A DNA stretch of 64,000 nt, taken from the NCBI GenBank assembly GCA_945643635.1, contig CALZFC010000305.1, forward strand, positions 414,001-478,000. The letters are read 5' to 3'. A model generated the notes under the pieces. The model was given only the letters and a program-made list of their open reading frames with translations, was not told where the DNA came from and made no database searches. Below are positions 1-10,792 of this stretch, one piece after another. This DNA is from Allodiplogaster sudhausi. Its lineage: Eukaryota > Nematoda > Chromadorea > Rhabditida > Diplogasteridae. Each line of letters begins with the position of its first letter. Within the stretch, counting starts at the first letter, position 1. The position numbers and the translations under genes are program-made.

Positions 1-1398
1 AGATTTTAATTATCATGAATTCGACCAAACTTGCTTAGGATGATTTCATTAAGCGTATATTAATCAGAATCAATGGGAATTTTTTTTTATTCGAATAAAT
101 TGAATAATTTTTGCGCGAAATTTGCTTTCACTCCGTCTTCCATTCATTCTGCAGCAGAATTCATTCTGCTGGTCAAGGAATCATGGGAATCGCTCGCTAC
201 TTTAATACTCTCTTCTCAGTCACATTCTCACATTCTCTACTTCTTTCTTTCTTCGAGCCCCTCTCTCACTCCTCACCCTCATTTATCTCTCTCTATCTCT
301 CTTTCTCTGTCTGTGTATCGCTCATTCTCTCCATTTCTCTCTAACCAAGTGTGAAGCAAATCCGATGTCTATTAAAGGCGCCCGTCTTGGAAATTCCATA
401 TTCCTTTGAACCTCTTGCATGAAGTCCAAGAGGAATAAGTCTCATGGAATTCAAAAGTGTTAATAATTTCATTTATCATGTCAATGTAAAAAAAGGATAA
501 CTACATAGATGTAACTTGGGAATTACTCGCTTTTAACGTATTTAGTCCAGATATCCAGAAGATGCATTCTGGAACCACTGTTTTCTGTTTTCTCCAGTTC
601 CTCGCAATCTCAAGAGAGACAGCCAGTTTTGAGCAATCTTGTCTTTTCGCGGGAAATAATTATCAGGCCACTCGACTGGGGCGACAAAATGCTAAAAAAA
701 ACAGTCGAACGCATGGGCTTGTGAATGTAATTGCTCTCTGCAGCGATCTGTTGTTATATTACATAGAGAGAGAGAGGGAGAGGCAGAAAGGTGGAGAGAG
801 AAAGAGAGACAAATGAGAGGGAAAGGGAGATCGAGAGAGAAAGAGAGCGAGAGAGAGAGAGAGGAAGAAGGAGAGAAGAGAGTACTTTTTTGCCTCCTGG
901 GTCATGGTCCTTGAGTCAAGGTACTTCTACCGGCGCGTGTACAAGTGCGCCATATGGCTTCTTGCAATTACAAGAACGCATTTACATTTCTGTAATATTC
1001 GCGTATCCACATATGGATAATTTGTCTCGGTTACCGTACCAAGGTTGGCAGCTTCCCGTATAAATATTTTTTTCCTTTCAAAACACATACTGTAGAAAGT
1101 ATTAATGAAGTCTCTCCTTATATCACGCCGCACGATAAATGGTGTGACATGAGGAGACTTTGGCCGTGTGACTGTGTCTCGTGCATCTTAAATCAGCCGT
1201 TGCTGTAACCTGCCGTGCTATTAATCTAGCCAAAACTGGTGCCAGTTTCACAAAAAAGTTCATGAACATTTCAGCAAAAGTTGCTTTAGGTTCCGGAGTG
1301 AAAGTTGACACAAGTTTTCTCTCATTTTTTAACAAGCGAATTTCATGAACAGTTACTTTCATGTTTTCTTTCGTATGTATCTGCTATAAGTTGAATTG
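1..1398. other. Intergenic, low-complexity DNA
   Basis: No exon with convincing coding character is visible on either strand. The stretch holds a pyrimidine-rich tract near 200-345 (CTCT-rich on the + strand) and a purine-rich (GA)n tract at about 765-885. Open frames here are by-products of these dinucleotide tracts: their translations are strings of Ser/Leu or Arg/Glu. Confidence 0.6.
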
Positions 1399-1399
1399 C

Positions 1400-1638
1400 C
1401 ATTTTTCATTTTTGAGAACCATGAACAACTTATTGATGCCCATTCGGCATCGACAGCCGAATCTCCCCTATGTTCGTCAGCAGCCGATGCTTTTCTTCTC
1501 CCCCAATGATAGGCTTCTGCATCTCCGCTTCCGAATGAGACCTGCGCGAGTCAGAGAATTGGTACAAGAGCTTGTAACTGCTCTTAATCACTACAGTCTC
1601 GGCGACTGGGCCATCACGCCAACCAACCAGGCATGAGC
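1400..1638 (+). pseudogene. Harbinger-type transposase N-terminal fragment
   Basis: The frame contains a segment in which an Arg/Phe/Arg-Met stretch is followed by a Leu-Val-Gln-Glu-Leu helix and then an Ile-Thr-Pro-x-x-Gln motif (about 1595-1630). This order resembles the start of PIF/Harbinger (DDE_4) transposases, where 'RFRMS...L...L...TP..Q' precedes the catalytic domain. No catalytic domain follows; the frame ends and a long GA microsatellite begins near 1680. The reading rests on a short motif only. The Myb-like fragment just downstream on the opposite strand supports it, since Harbinger elements usually encode both proteins. Confidence 0.4.
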
Positions 1639-1684
1639 AAGACATTTTTCTAGGGAATTCGCGAATCTGCTGGACAGAGGGAGA

Positions 1685-1764
1685 GAGAAAGAGAGCGAGA
1701 GAGAATGAGCGGAGAGAAAGTGGGAGGGAGAGAGAGAGAGAGAGAGGATAGAGATTGTGTGGAC

Positions 1765-1818
<54 letters not shown>
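1685..1818. repeat. (GA)n microsatellite
   Basis: Purine-only (GA)n tract with a few interruptions, purest at about 1785-1818. It lies between the two Harbinger-like fragments. Confidence 0.9.
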
Positions 1819-1821
<3 letters not shown>

Positions 1822-1899
1822 TGAAGATTAACACTCTACAAGGTTCTTCTCATGTTGCGGACACTCTTCACCAATGCACCGCAGTCTGTAATAGCCGAC

Positions 1900-2046
1900 T
1901 TATTTGACGACAGTATCCCATGCATTATCACGGGATGCATTTGCGTTCGCCTTCCGTCCGCTGTTTCCCTCTATCAGGTATTCGCTAAAGTCTCCGATCT
2001 CTTTGAGAATCACTTGCTTCTCTTCATCCTTAAGATGCTTAGGCAT
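1900..2046 (-). pseudogene. Myb/SANT-like DNA-binding fragment (Harbinger ORF2-like)
   Basis: Read on the minus strand from ATG at 2046, the 48-residue frame begins Met-Pro-Lys-His-Leu-Lys-Asp-Glu-Glu-Lys and ends with Asp-Asn-Ala-Trp-Asp-Thr-Val-Val-Lys before a stop. This looks like the N-terminal part of the Myb/SANT-like (zeste-type) domains of nematode transposon accessory proteins, where a 'D/K-E-K' helix and an 'N-x-A-W-x-x-V' helix are typical. It is truncated or missing its next exon. Together with the fragment at 1400-1638 it suggests a decayed Harbinger element. Confidence 0.4.
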
Positions 2047-2059
2047 CCTGCCCTGTAAT

Positions 2060-3193
2060 CACAACACTCGCCTGATATAACAAGTAAAAAGTGTACAATT
2101 TACATCGAGACAATGAATATCATGAAAATCGAATAGCTGTCGAGGCTAAACAATTTCCGCTGCCTTGAAACTAAATTTACTAGGCCGATCTTGCTTTAAA
2201 TTCCACTGGTTCTTTGCTGATAGTTGTGTCACATTTAAAAGTGCATCATCTTTTGTCTCTGCCATGCAATAGTGTGTAAAAGTGAGAGACGAAAACAGTG
2301 TAAAAGAAAGTAAGCAGCCTTCTACACACTTTTGCCCTCTCCCTTTTGCACACTATCTCGTTCCATATGTCCAAACGTAAACGAACTTTCAACATTGATA
2401 CGGTTTGTATCATGAACAAAGTCTGAAGGAAACTTTACTCATCTTTCCCATTTTCCATACTAAAACGCCCAAAAGATGCTTGAAGTTCTGATTATTGTTG
2501 ACTCAGGTTTCAACAAAAGTTCGTTTTACTTTTCTTCCTAGATTAATAGCACGGCTGATCGCTTTTACTCTATTTTTCTCCCTCATCGTCGATCTCTCTC
2601 CTTCTCCTTCTCTTTCTCTTTCTATTTCTATTTTTTCTTTCTCTTTCTCTTTTTCTCTCTATTTCTCTTTCTCTTCTGTCTCTCTCTCGTCCCCTTTATA
2701 TGCGTCGAGTTGCCATAGCTGCGCATCATTTGCCCTTTGTCATCCGGCTGACTTTACTACTACTGCTAACAATGTCCAAAAAGGAAGCGAGGATAACCCA
2801 CCGCCCCCAGTGTACATTTAAATATTACGGCTACATTACGAGAAGTTAATGCCGCTAGCCTAGCAATCCTAAAGTATCAAATATTGGTGTACAATAACCT
2901 TCTCCTCATTTGGAATATGTTTTTTTAAATCGCCAATTCTGCATGCAAGAACCATCGGCCTTGCTAAACTCTCCATCCTAACCATAAGACTAAGGCACGC
3001 CCCTCCCCATGGGGTACTGCTACCACTGTGGTCCCCTTTGCTCCCGCCTTTCTGACTGCTGGTCAAGGAAGATCTGCGCATACACACGGAAGCCGGCCCG
3101 CTTCCCACGGCAGCGACAAGGCGAAAAGAAGAAGAAATTTGTGCTTCTGCTTTCGCCTCTCTCCACTCTTCGCTTATGTTTACCTCCACGATG

Positions 3194-3233
<40 letters not shown>

Positions 3234-3582
3234 CGTTACCAATTCGGAGGAAATCGCACACGTACCATTACTTTTGACTTCTGTAAATCCTAACCATAAG
3301 CTTTCTAACGGGTAAGAGCTGATCTTCCACTGTCTCGCTCCTCTCCACATTTCTTTATTCTACTTTCTTCTCTCTTGTCTATCTTTCCGTCTTGTTTTTT
3401 CTCTCTCTCTCTCGTTCTCTCTCAAGTTAAATTTATATAGTTTGCCTTTGGCGCTTCTCACTTTGATGGAAGCTGGTGAGAAGTAACAAGAGATTCGCGT
3501 GCGGAGCTGAGCTGATGTGCATATGGAGGTATGGATTGTGATCGGAAAGAGATAGAGAGAGATAGAGAGAGAGAGAAAAAGA

Positions 3583-3614
<32 letters not shown>

Positions 3615-4604
3615 AAGAGAGGTAGAGAGAGCGCGAGCTATCAATGAGAGAGAGAGAAAATGAAATAAAAGAAAAAAATAAGCAATACAATTTTGAAAGT
3701 AATATACATAGGAGAGGATAATGAATGGATATATGCAAATTTTGCACTTTTGATCGTTGTCCGTTTTATTTCTTTTACTCCCTCATTTTCTCTCTCTCTC
3801 TTTACTTTCCTCTCACTATACTCTCTGCCCTCCTATCTTTCTCTCCCACGCCTCTCTCCCTATGGCTTTCTCCTCTCTCCCTATGGCTTTCTCTCCCTCA
3901 TCTCACTCTACAGTCCCTCAGTCTCTCTCTCTCTCTCTCAGTCTCACTCTCTCTCTCTCTCTCAGTCTCACTCTCTCTCTCTCTCTTAATTCGGAATCCC
4001 CCCCCCCTTAAAAACGCATGTTGTTCCCCTCCACGCACACAAAACACTTCCATCCATCCCAGGCGTCGTCCGCTTATAAATCAAATTAGTTCAAGATGTT
4101 CGTTTCTTTAGTACTTTCTTTCTCTCTTTCTATCGTTTTCAACCACTTTTCCCGCCATATCTCACTTCTTCTTGACTTTGCATGCGTTGATTATCTTTTT
4201 CTCTCACTCTCTTATTTCTTCCTCTTTCTGAACGCAAGAGGAAGCCCGATCCTTGATTTCCCCGAGCAACAGTCCTTGGAGGAAACATAGTCACTGTGCA
4301 GAGTGAGAGAGAAAGCGAGAGAAAGTGAAAGACAAAGAAAAGAAAAGAGAGAAAGAGCGAGAAAGACTGAGGATGTTTATGTTTTCTTCTTTAGAAGGCA
4401 TGCTCAAATTTTCAGAACTCATTTAGCATCTTTAGTGTCTTATGCGGTGCTCTTCTCTGTTTTATTTTTTTCTCATAGAGTTTTTTTTCGACTTACGGTA
4501 CATTTTCTCTTGCCCGGTTAATTAATTATTCAATTTTATTAAATGTGTGACTAATTATGTCTGTCCTAATTACATGAGGTCATTGTTTCAAAGGAAGAAG
4601 GAAT

Positions 4605-4654
<50 letters not shown>

Positions 4655-5223
4655 AGCCTGCGCCTAAAGAGCAGAATGAGTAATCGCAATGACTCCTTTT
4701 CTATCTTTACACTCCCTCTAGCACTCCGTCTCTCTCATTCTCTTTCTCTCTCCCTCTCTCTCTCCCATTCTGCTCCTTCGCATACGCGTGTCCATAATCT
4801 ACATGTCCGCCATATAATCCATACTGGCCGAGGGGGAAATCATCAAAGCAACATTAATTTTCAGGACTCTGGTTGAGCTCGAGTCGTTGTCTCTTCCTCC
4901 TCCTCTGCCATAATAGATAAGGGCTCTGAGAGAGAGAGGCAAAGAGTGAGAGAAAGGTAGAGAAAGCAGAGAGTCGGAGAAAGTCCTCCAGTCGTCTTTG
5001 GCTCCCGCAAAGGCGCTTACCACTGGAAAGACTCTCGCCGCACATGGCAGCCACTCCTCACAGGCCACGCCCACAACGAACGAGTGAGAAGAAGAAGACG
5101 AAGAAGGCACTTCTTGACAAATCCATCACTTGAGCATCCGTAAATGTATCCGTGGCCGGGAAGTTCGTCTCGGTCTAATACGTAAAATCGGTTTCAACTC
5201 CGATCGAGTATCACACGGCTAAG
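2060..5223. other. Intergenic region rich in (CT)n/(GA)n tracts
   Basis: No gene is recognised. The region has many alternating pyrimidine-rich and purine-rich blocks: CT-rich about 2560-2700, pure (CT)n 3195-3230, GA-rich 3545-3660, CT-rich 3775-4000, GA-rich 4300-4360, pure (GA)n 4609-4651, CT-rich 4715-4775. A small imperfect inverted repeat around 2265-2352 (arms with AGTGTGTAAAAG and its complement) could be a short nonautonomous element. The stretch just upstream of 5224 is GC-richer and may hold the promoter of the next gene, but I see no clear TATA element. Confidence 0.6.
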
Positions 5224-7494
5224 ATGGACCGCCTCCGCGCGTTCGCAACCATCGCCTCGCTGCTGACCCTAATGTCCGCGGGCGCTCAAGGCAATCTCCG
5301 CGTCAATCAACGGATATACGTCCAGGCCAGGTTGGTGGGAAGAGGGAAAAATTTGAATTTCAGAAATACCGTAATATGGACAAGAGGTGCCAGAGTAGAA
5401 ACCCCTTTATGCTTAAACTGTATAAAGTCTAAAAGGAAATAGTTAAAGAATGAGAAATTGTAAAAAAAAAAAGGCGTCAAAATTTTAAGAGCAATTGACT
5501 TTGTCGACGCAAAAAGGGAAGGCTTCTGCATCATTCTACTTGAGTCGTTCATCCAACAGCAGGTTGGAATCCTAACCATAAGGCAGTTTTTTTTCGATAA
5601 GTTATTAGCAACAAGTGTCGTAACTGTGCATTTTTAAAATCAATATTCATGAGAAAATCACCTAGGTTCATACAATAACATCATTGATTTTTCGAGTAGA
5701 AAAGTACCAGTATAAGAATATAAATCAATGGCTAGAACTGAGGGAATCAATTTTAATGTCTTTATTTTATTCAAACGCATTTTTGCGAATAAACATTCGT
5801 ACAATTTTACATTAAAAAATGTAGTTTTCAAAGCATTAAAGAGTTGTTTTCCAGCTCGCGCCGACCCTGCTGCCAATGCTGTACATCACGGCGATTCCAC
5901 TGCGGCAAGACCAGACGGCCGTCACTAAAAACATCTACCCGGACAGCATCTTCGACGACAAAGAGGCAAATTTGTACATATTTTAACCTTAATCCGTATG
6001 GAGAGGTAACATTAAGAATTTTGTAACTGGAGCATTTATTGGATCTCATTATGTGTCATATTTTTGGTAGTTTAATCTAACAATAGCTTTACCTTAACTA
6101 AAATTAACGAAAGCTTAAGCTTTAACTTAGCAAAACCTTAACTAAACTAAAGCTTAAACTTAACTAAAGGTGAAATTGCTCGACCTCATGGAGCAATCGT
6201 GGTACGCGCTCTGCGTGGAGTGGGAGAACTACTCGAGGCATAACGAGACGATGGGTTCGGACTGCAGACTCTTTCGAACTCTCAACCGAGCGGGCCAGTT
6301 ACTTATAAAAAATAAAAAAATATATAATTTTTTAATAATATTTTTTTATAATAATATATAAAACGTCACGTATGGCCATTATAATCACTGTGGTTTTTTT
6401 TTTTTAATTTCTATTTTAAAAGAAAACATTTGAATAATCATGTATTTCGCATGTCTCACTGCGCTATTTTACTGAATAGTTGTAACATAGCTTTCGATTT
6501 TGCCAGTAGCAAAGTAGAGTGAATGGTTACATAATATGAATACATACATACATATGTATGCGCATATGTACATATGTGTTCATATTAGCAAAGTCCACTT
6601 ATAAAGTTTTTTGTTTAGTTTTAAGCACTATTTACTGACATAATGGCCTTCTCCGTGTCAGTCCGTGGATACGACTGTCGCAGACATCGCCGTCCCTGAG
6701 ATCGAGAGCCAGGCGGTCATCTTCCGTCTTCGCACCCTCGCCGACTTTCCCATCAAGTTTCATCGGAGAAAATAATATTTAAAAAAACTATTAAATACAA
6801 TCCCATAAAATGCGCTTGGTTATTCGTTTTGAAACAGTAAGTCAAAACTTTTCCATTCAAATTTTTTTCAAAAAATTCTAACAAAACATTAAGAAAAATT
6901 CCTTAGGCTAACGCTGACGCTTCACGGCGGCCCCGCCGTGCCACAATCGCGCTCCTTTCTGGTGTCGGAGCCGAGCGAGCTCGAGGTGCGATTTGAAAAT
7001 TAAGTTTCTAAAAAGATTTTTGCCACCCGTCGTTATTCAATTTTCTTAAATGCGATATTGTAAAAATTTTTTTAATTCGACGTCAGATTTTAATGCAAAC
7101 CCCAAGAACCCGTAACACATGTTTCAAGGGTCGACTTTCACCGTTTATTTTGTAGTGATTCTCCTGTTCCGATTGCTTCACGTCGCTCCAAGATTTCATC
7201 ATGCCATTTTTAACAAAGATAATAACATGTAAATGTATAGATATAACGATATTTTAGATACCTTTTTATGAACTATGCTATTTTAATCTTTTAAATATCG
7301 ATTTATTTGTGAAGTTAATTGTCTGCTCAGCAGGCGAGCTCTCTTTCCTTTTCCAGGGTTCGTTCCAGAGCCTGCGGCAGTACACGAACTACGGTCGTCT
7401 CTGCGTGCTGGAGGAGCCCTTGCTCTCCGGCTACTCCGCCATGGGCCGCCTAGTGTCCGGGCTCAGCATACAGAAATGCTACTTTTGTCAGTGA
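5224..7494 (+). CDS. Secreted protein of unknown function, six exons
   Basis: Exons read as 5224-5334, 5855-5965, 6170-about 6297, 6662-6756, 6907-6985 and 7357-7494, giving roughly 220 residues. The first exon starts with a clear signal peptide (MDRLRAF followed by a hydrophobic Ala/Leu stretch and Ala-Gln-Gly). Later exons contain scattered cysteines, for example Cys-Val-Glu-Trp in exon 3 and a Cys-Tyr-Phe-Cys ending. No known domain was recognised, so a secreted protein of unknown role is all that can be said. The second intron seems to use a GC donor (GAG followed by GCAAAT), the only choice that keeps frame. The exon 3/exon 4 junction does not close with standard sites: phase 2 leaves, phase 0 is needed. 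That boundary may be wrong or damaged. Confidence 0.65.
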
Positions 7495-8213
7495 AGTAAA
7501 TTTTTTTAAATAAATTTGATCAGCTTTCGTTGAATGTTTATTTTTATAATGGATCTCTTTTACTCTTTTACAACTATCCAAAACAACTTTCAGTGATGCA
7601 AGCGGTTTTGATTAACACCATTTTCATATGTATTTACATATGTAATATTGAAACTCGCCAATATCCTGCGCTCTTTTCGTCGTTTAAATTGCTATAGTTC
7701 ACATAAATGTTGTTCGGTTGGTGTAGCTCCGTCAACTTTATGCTAGCCTCAGAATAACTTGTCATTCTTATCGCCTTTCTGTCCCGCGCTATTGTGTGTT
7801 TGGGTTGCGCAACCAAACAAGAGGAAGAAGATATGATGCTGGCCAGAAAGCGTGTGAACGAGAGAGAACGAAAGTGAGAGATGTTAGAGAAATAAGGGAG
7901 AGAGTAGACAAGAGGAGAGAGCAGAGAAAGAGTGATGAGTGATGTCAATGGCTGACATCCTCCTCTATTCATGATCTGCCATGCGTGTAACACGACGCCG
8001 CTTTCTTATTCGCCTTCTTTTCTCCCACCAGACGTCTTCCAAGGGAACCCCACAAGTTATTCTCGATTGGCTCGTAGACACCCTGCCCCCATTCTCCACA
8101 ACAGCAACTTACTGCCATAAATATTGATCTCTACAGTGAAGACAATTGTGGGACACGAAAGATGCCAACCTTGGTCGCCTGGCTGAAGAACCCTAGTACA
8201 CAAAAATAACACT

Positions 8214-8320
8214 GCTTGACATATCAAACAATTTCATCAAACAATATTCTTTCGGTTTTGCACCGAAACAATACTGTTTTATACAGCCAACAACCATTGT
8301 TCAGCCCCGCGTTTCTTTAG
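8214..8320. repeat. Short dispersed element, 'GACATATCAAACAATT' family
   Basis: Contains GACATATCAAACAATT followed by a CAAACAAT repeat and a CCGAAACAATA block. The same arrangement occurs at 50165-50310, where the outer sequences are inverted relative to each other. Probably a nonautonomous DNA element. Confidence 0.5.
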
Positions 8321-8499
8321 CCGTTCAGACGAGGAAACATGTCTGTTTCTGCAGATGCAACAGGACGAATATTTAGTTCTTTCCACATCACACTCACTCG
8401 CCCGCTCATCCCTGCTACTCGTATTGTCCGAATAAGATTGAGTGGTTGCCTCTAACTCTCTCCTTAATAGTATTGCTCATGAAAATGACACGGTTTCAC

Positions 8500-9195
8500 T
8501 AAGGTGAAGTGGGTGACGCGCAACAAATAAGGCAGCGAGACCGCGTTGTAAGCGGCAAGCAAGGAATAACGAGAAATAAAATAAGGTCTCAAAGAAAACA
8601 AAGATTGACCAAATAACGTCCTCAGCGATACGGATGCTTCATGCAAGTTGAACTTAGCGAACAACGAGGAATAATTCTGATGTAATGCATAATCTGTATT
8701 TTTGATCCGGACGAAACAAAAGCTTGAAAAAAACATGCAGGCATGTGCTATTTGTTTGAGCTAAGGCGATTAATATTCAGCATGAATAATTTAATTGACA
8801 AGAAAGGAGAATACAGGCCTTTCGAACTGGGATGCATGTGAGTGCAGAGAGTGGAAGCGAACATGTTCGTGGACAAATAACTGGTATAGAGAGAACAAGG
8901 ATATTACTTCTGAGTATATGCATATTTCAAAATCAGTCATTGTAAGATTACGGCGATTCTTCGAGACTTCTTGCAGAAAAAAATGCCTTGAATAATATTG
9001 AACGTTGACATTTGGCCGGTATTTACTCTTTTTCTCTACTGTCTCTCGCCTTGCCATTTTTTTTCGCTCGAAGAGATCTATTTATGTCAGCAAAACATTT
9101 TGCTGCTAAAAAAGGACAATCATCTGACAGGAATTTTTCCGCCACTTACTAATCTTTCTTTATCGAATGATCTCTCGCCCACGGAAAATTGATCT
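8500..9195 (+). repeat. Diverged direct repeat, copy A
   Basis: Shares blocks in the same order with 9943-10500: AGTGGGTGACG, GGCAGCGAGAC.GCG, TGATGTAATGCATAAT/TGATATGCATAAT, GGCGATTAAT, ATTGACAAGAA, GAGTGCAGAGAGTG, CTCTCGCCTTGCC, TTCCGCCAC and CTCTCGCCCAC. Similarity is interrupted by many substitutions and indels, so the duplication is old. No open frame is shared by the copies, which argues against a gene family. Confidence 0.6.
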
Positions 9196-9942
9196 GTTCG
9201 ACTCTTGGGGGCCGAGATACAGACCCCTTTGAATTATAAGAAAAATAATTCTTAGTTCTAATTGGATTTCTTTACTTTTATTCGACATCGGGCCGAGGCC
9301 AAATAGACTATATTTGTATTCGCGCGGAAAGCTTGAAGAAAGGATCTTTCTGATCCTCCGAAAAGCAGAGGAAATCGATTCTTGTTTTGAAAGAAATCAG
9401 ATGGTATCGGTATGCAGTCGGTTAGAGCCAATGTTCAGGCCCCCGAAAAATTTAACATTTGACGAATCTTCTTCGTTGCTCAAATTCTGCAAAAAAAAAA
9501 CCAAAAATTTGTTTTTATGTTACTGTCGCAGCCAGTTCACTTAAGCGCTTGTGTGCACTTCCTTTTTTTTTATAGAATTTTTGAAATGGTCATTTGGTCA
9601 GAACAAGCACAAAAAGGGGAGTATTTTGGTCGGCCAGGAGATTATGTAGTCATGCACCGTACGACCGACGAAGTCTTTTTTTTCTGCCCTGTGCTATTTC
9701 GCAGAGAATTGTTAGAATGTGTTGAGCTCGAGCTGTTGCCAGCTTGTTCTCAGCCTGTGAAAAGTTGCGAACAAGTGTTCCGAACATGTTTCATACTTTA
9801 GACAGATTGAATGCGCGGCAGAATTCTAGTTAATGCTGTTTATATTAAGATTCGAAATATCATTAATAGCTAACCAATATGTTGAACGGGAAATGTATGG
9901 ATTGCCGATTTAAATCAATGTAAAACACTCAGGAGCGTGTAA

Positions 9943-10500
9943 TTGGGTGACAGTCAACAAACAAGGAAGCGAGACTACGTAGTAAGCGGAAAGGAGTAAC
10001 AAAAAGGCTTTTTTGAAAGTAAAGATCGTTTCATGGAACTTCGCGAACGGCAAGGATTAATCCGTTCGCAGCGCAATTTTTGATGATATGCATAATAGTT
10101 ATGTTTGAGAAGAATGAATGGAATATTTAAAAAAATGCAGGTTCCATTTGTTTTAACGAAGGCGATTAATTTTCATGATGGACGGTTTCATTGACAAGAA
10201 TGTAGTGATCTGGATCGCATACGAGTGCAGAGAGTGCTCGCAGCGCTAACATTGACGTGAGCAGGTGCTATTTGTTTGAACTATTGGCACTGGTGGGTGT
10301 TCAATCTTTTTCTCTGTCATCTCTCGCCTTGCCCTTTCTCTCGCTTGATGATATGAAATCACTCCGATTTCGCACAGGCAGCTTTAAAATTGATGCCAAA
10401 AAGGAGAATCATGCGGCCCTGATCCTTCCGCCACGTGCTTGTCTCTCCTTCTCGATTGGTCTCTCGCCCGCAGAAGCGATGCCGCCAACTCAGCCGGTTC
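9943..10500 (+). repeat. Diverged direct repeat, copy B
   Basis: Second copy of the repeat at 8500-9195, shorter by about 140 bases. It ends close to the putative promoter of the cysteine-rich gene at 10793. Confidence 0.6.
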
Positions 10501-10576
10501 AACTACAGCAATGCCAACACTTTTGCGACTCGAGGAAGCCTCTGAATTTGAAATGAGCCTCTACACAGAAGCTTCA

Positions 10577-10584
10577 TATAAAAG
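10577..10584 (+). promoter_or_regulatory. TATA-like element upstream of the cysteine-rich gene
   Basis: TATAAAAG in a GC-richer context about 210 bases upstream of the signal-peptide ATG at 10793. Position and sequence fit a core promoter with a leader, but a match this short is only suggestive. Confidence 0.3.
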
Positions 10585-10792
10585 CCGCCCAAAACCCAGT
10601 CAGAATCATTCGCTAGAATAGCGTCAACAAACCATAAGTTCCCGGTAATTCTAATTCTGATACCCCACTAATTTACTCATACTTCTGATATTCATAGATA
10701 TCTCCATTTTGCAAGGTTTTACTTTTTAATATGTAATAACCATCCCTCATTTGGTTATAATCAATAAAATAAGCTTTAGGGAAGTGATTTGA

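Larger units (their letters stand above)
7495..10792. other. Intergenic region with a diverged internal duplication
   Basis: No coding exon is recognised. A purine-rich patch lies at 7845-7940. A short inverted-repeat-type element lies at about 8214-8320. Two diverged copies of a 0.55-0.7 kb sequence lie at about 8500-9195 and 9943-10500. The last 200 bases precede the signal-peptide exon at 10793 and include a TATA-like site at 10577. Confidence 0.6.

Noticed and set aside
1430..1834. 134-residue minus-strand frame
   Set aside because: Its first third is a translation of the (GA)n tract (Leu-Ser repeats) and the remainder is antisense to the Harbinger-like fragment.
2495..4521. Several Ser/Leu-rich or Arg/Glu-rich frames
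   Set aside because: Dinucleotide (CT)n/(GA)n tracts are open in several frames at once; no domain, signal peptide or splice support.
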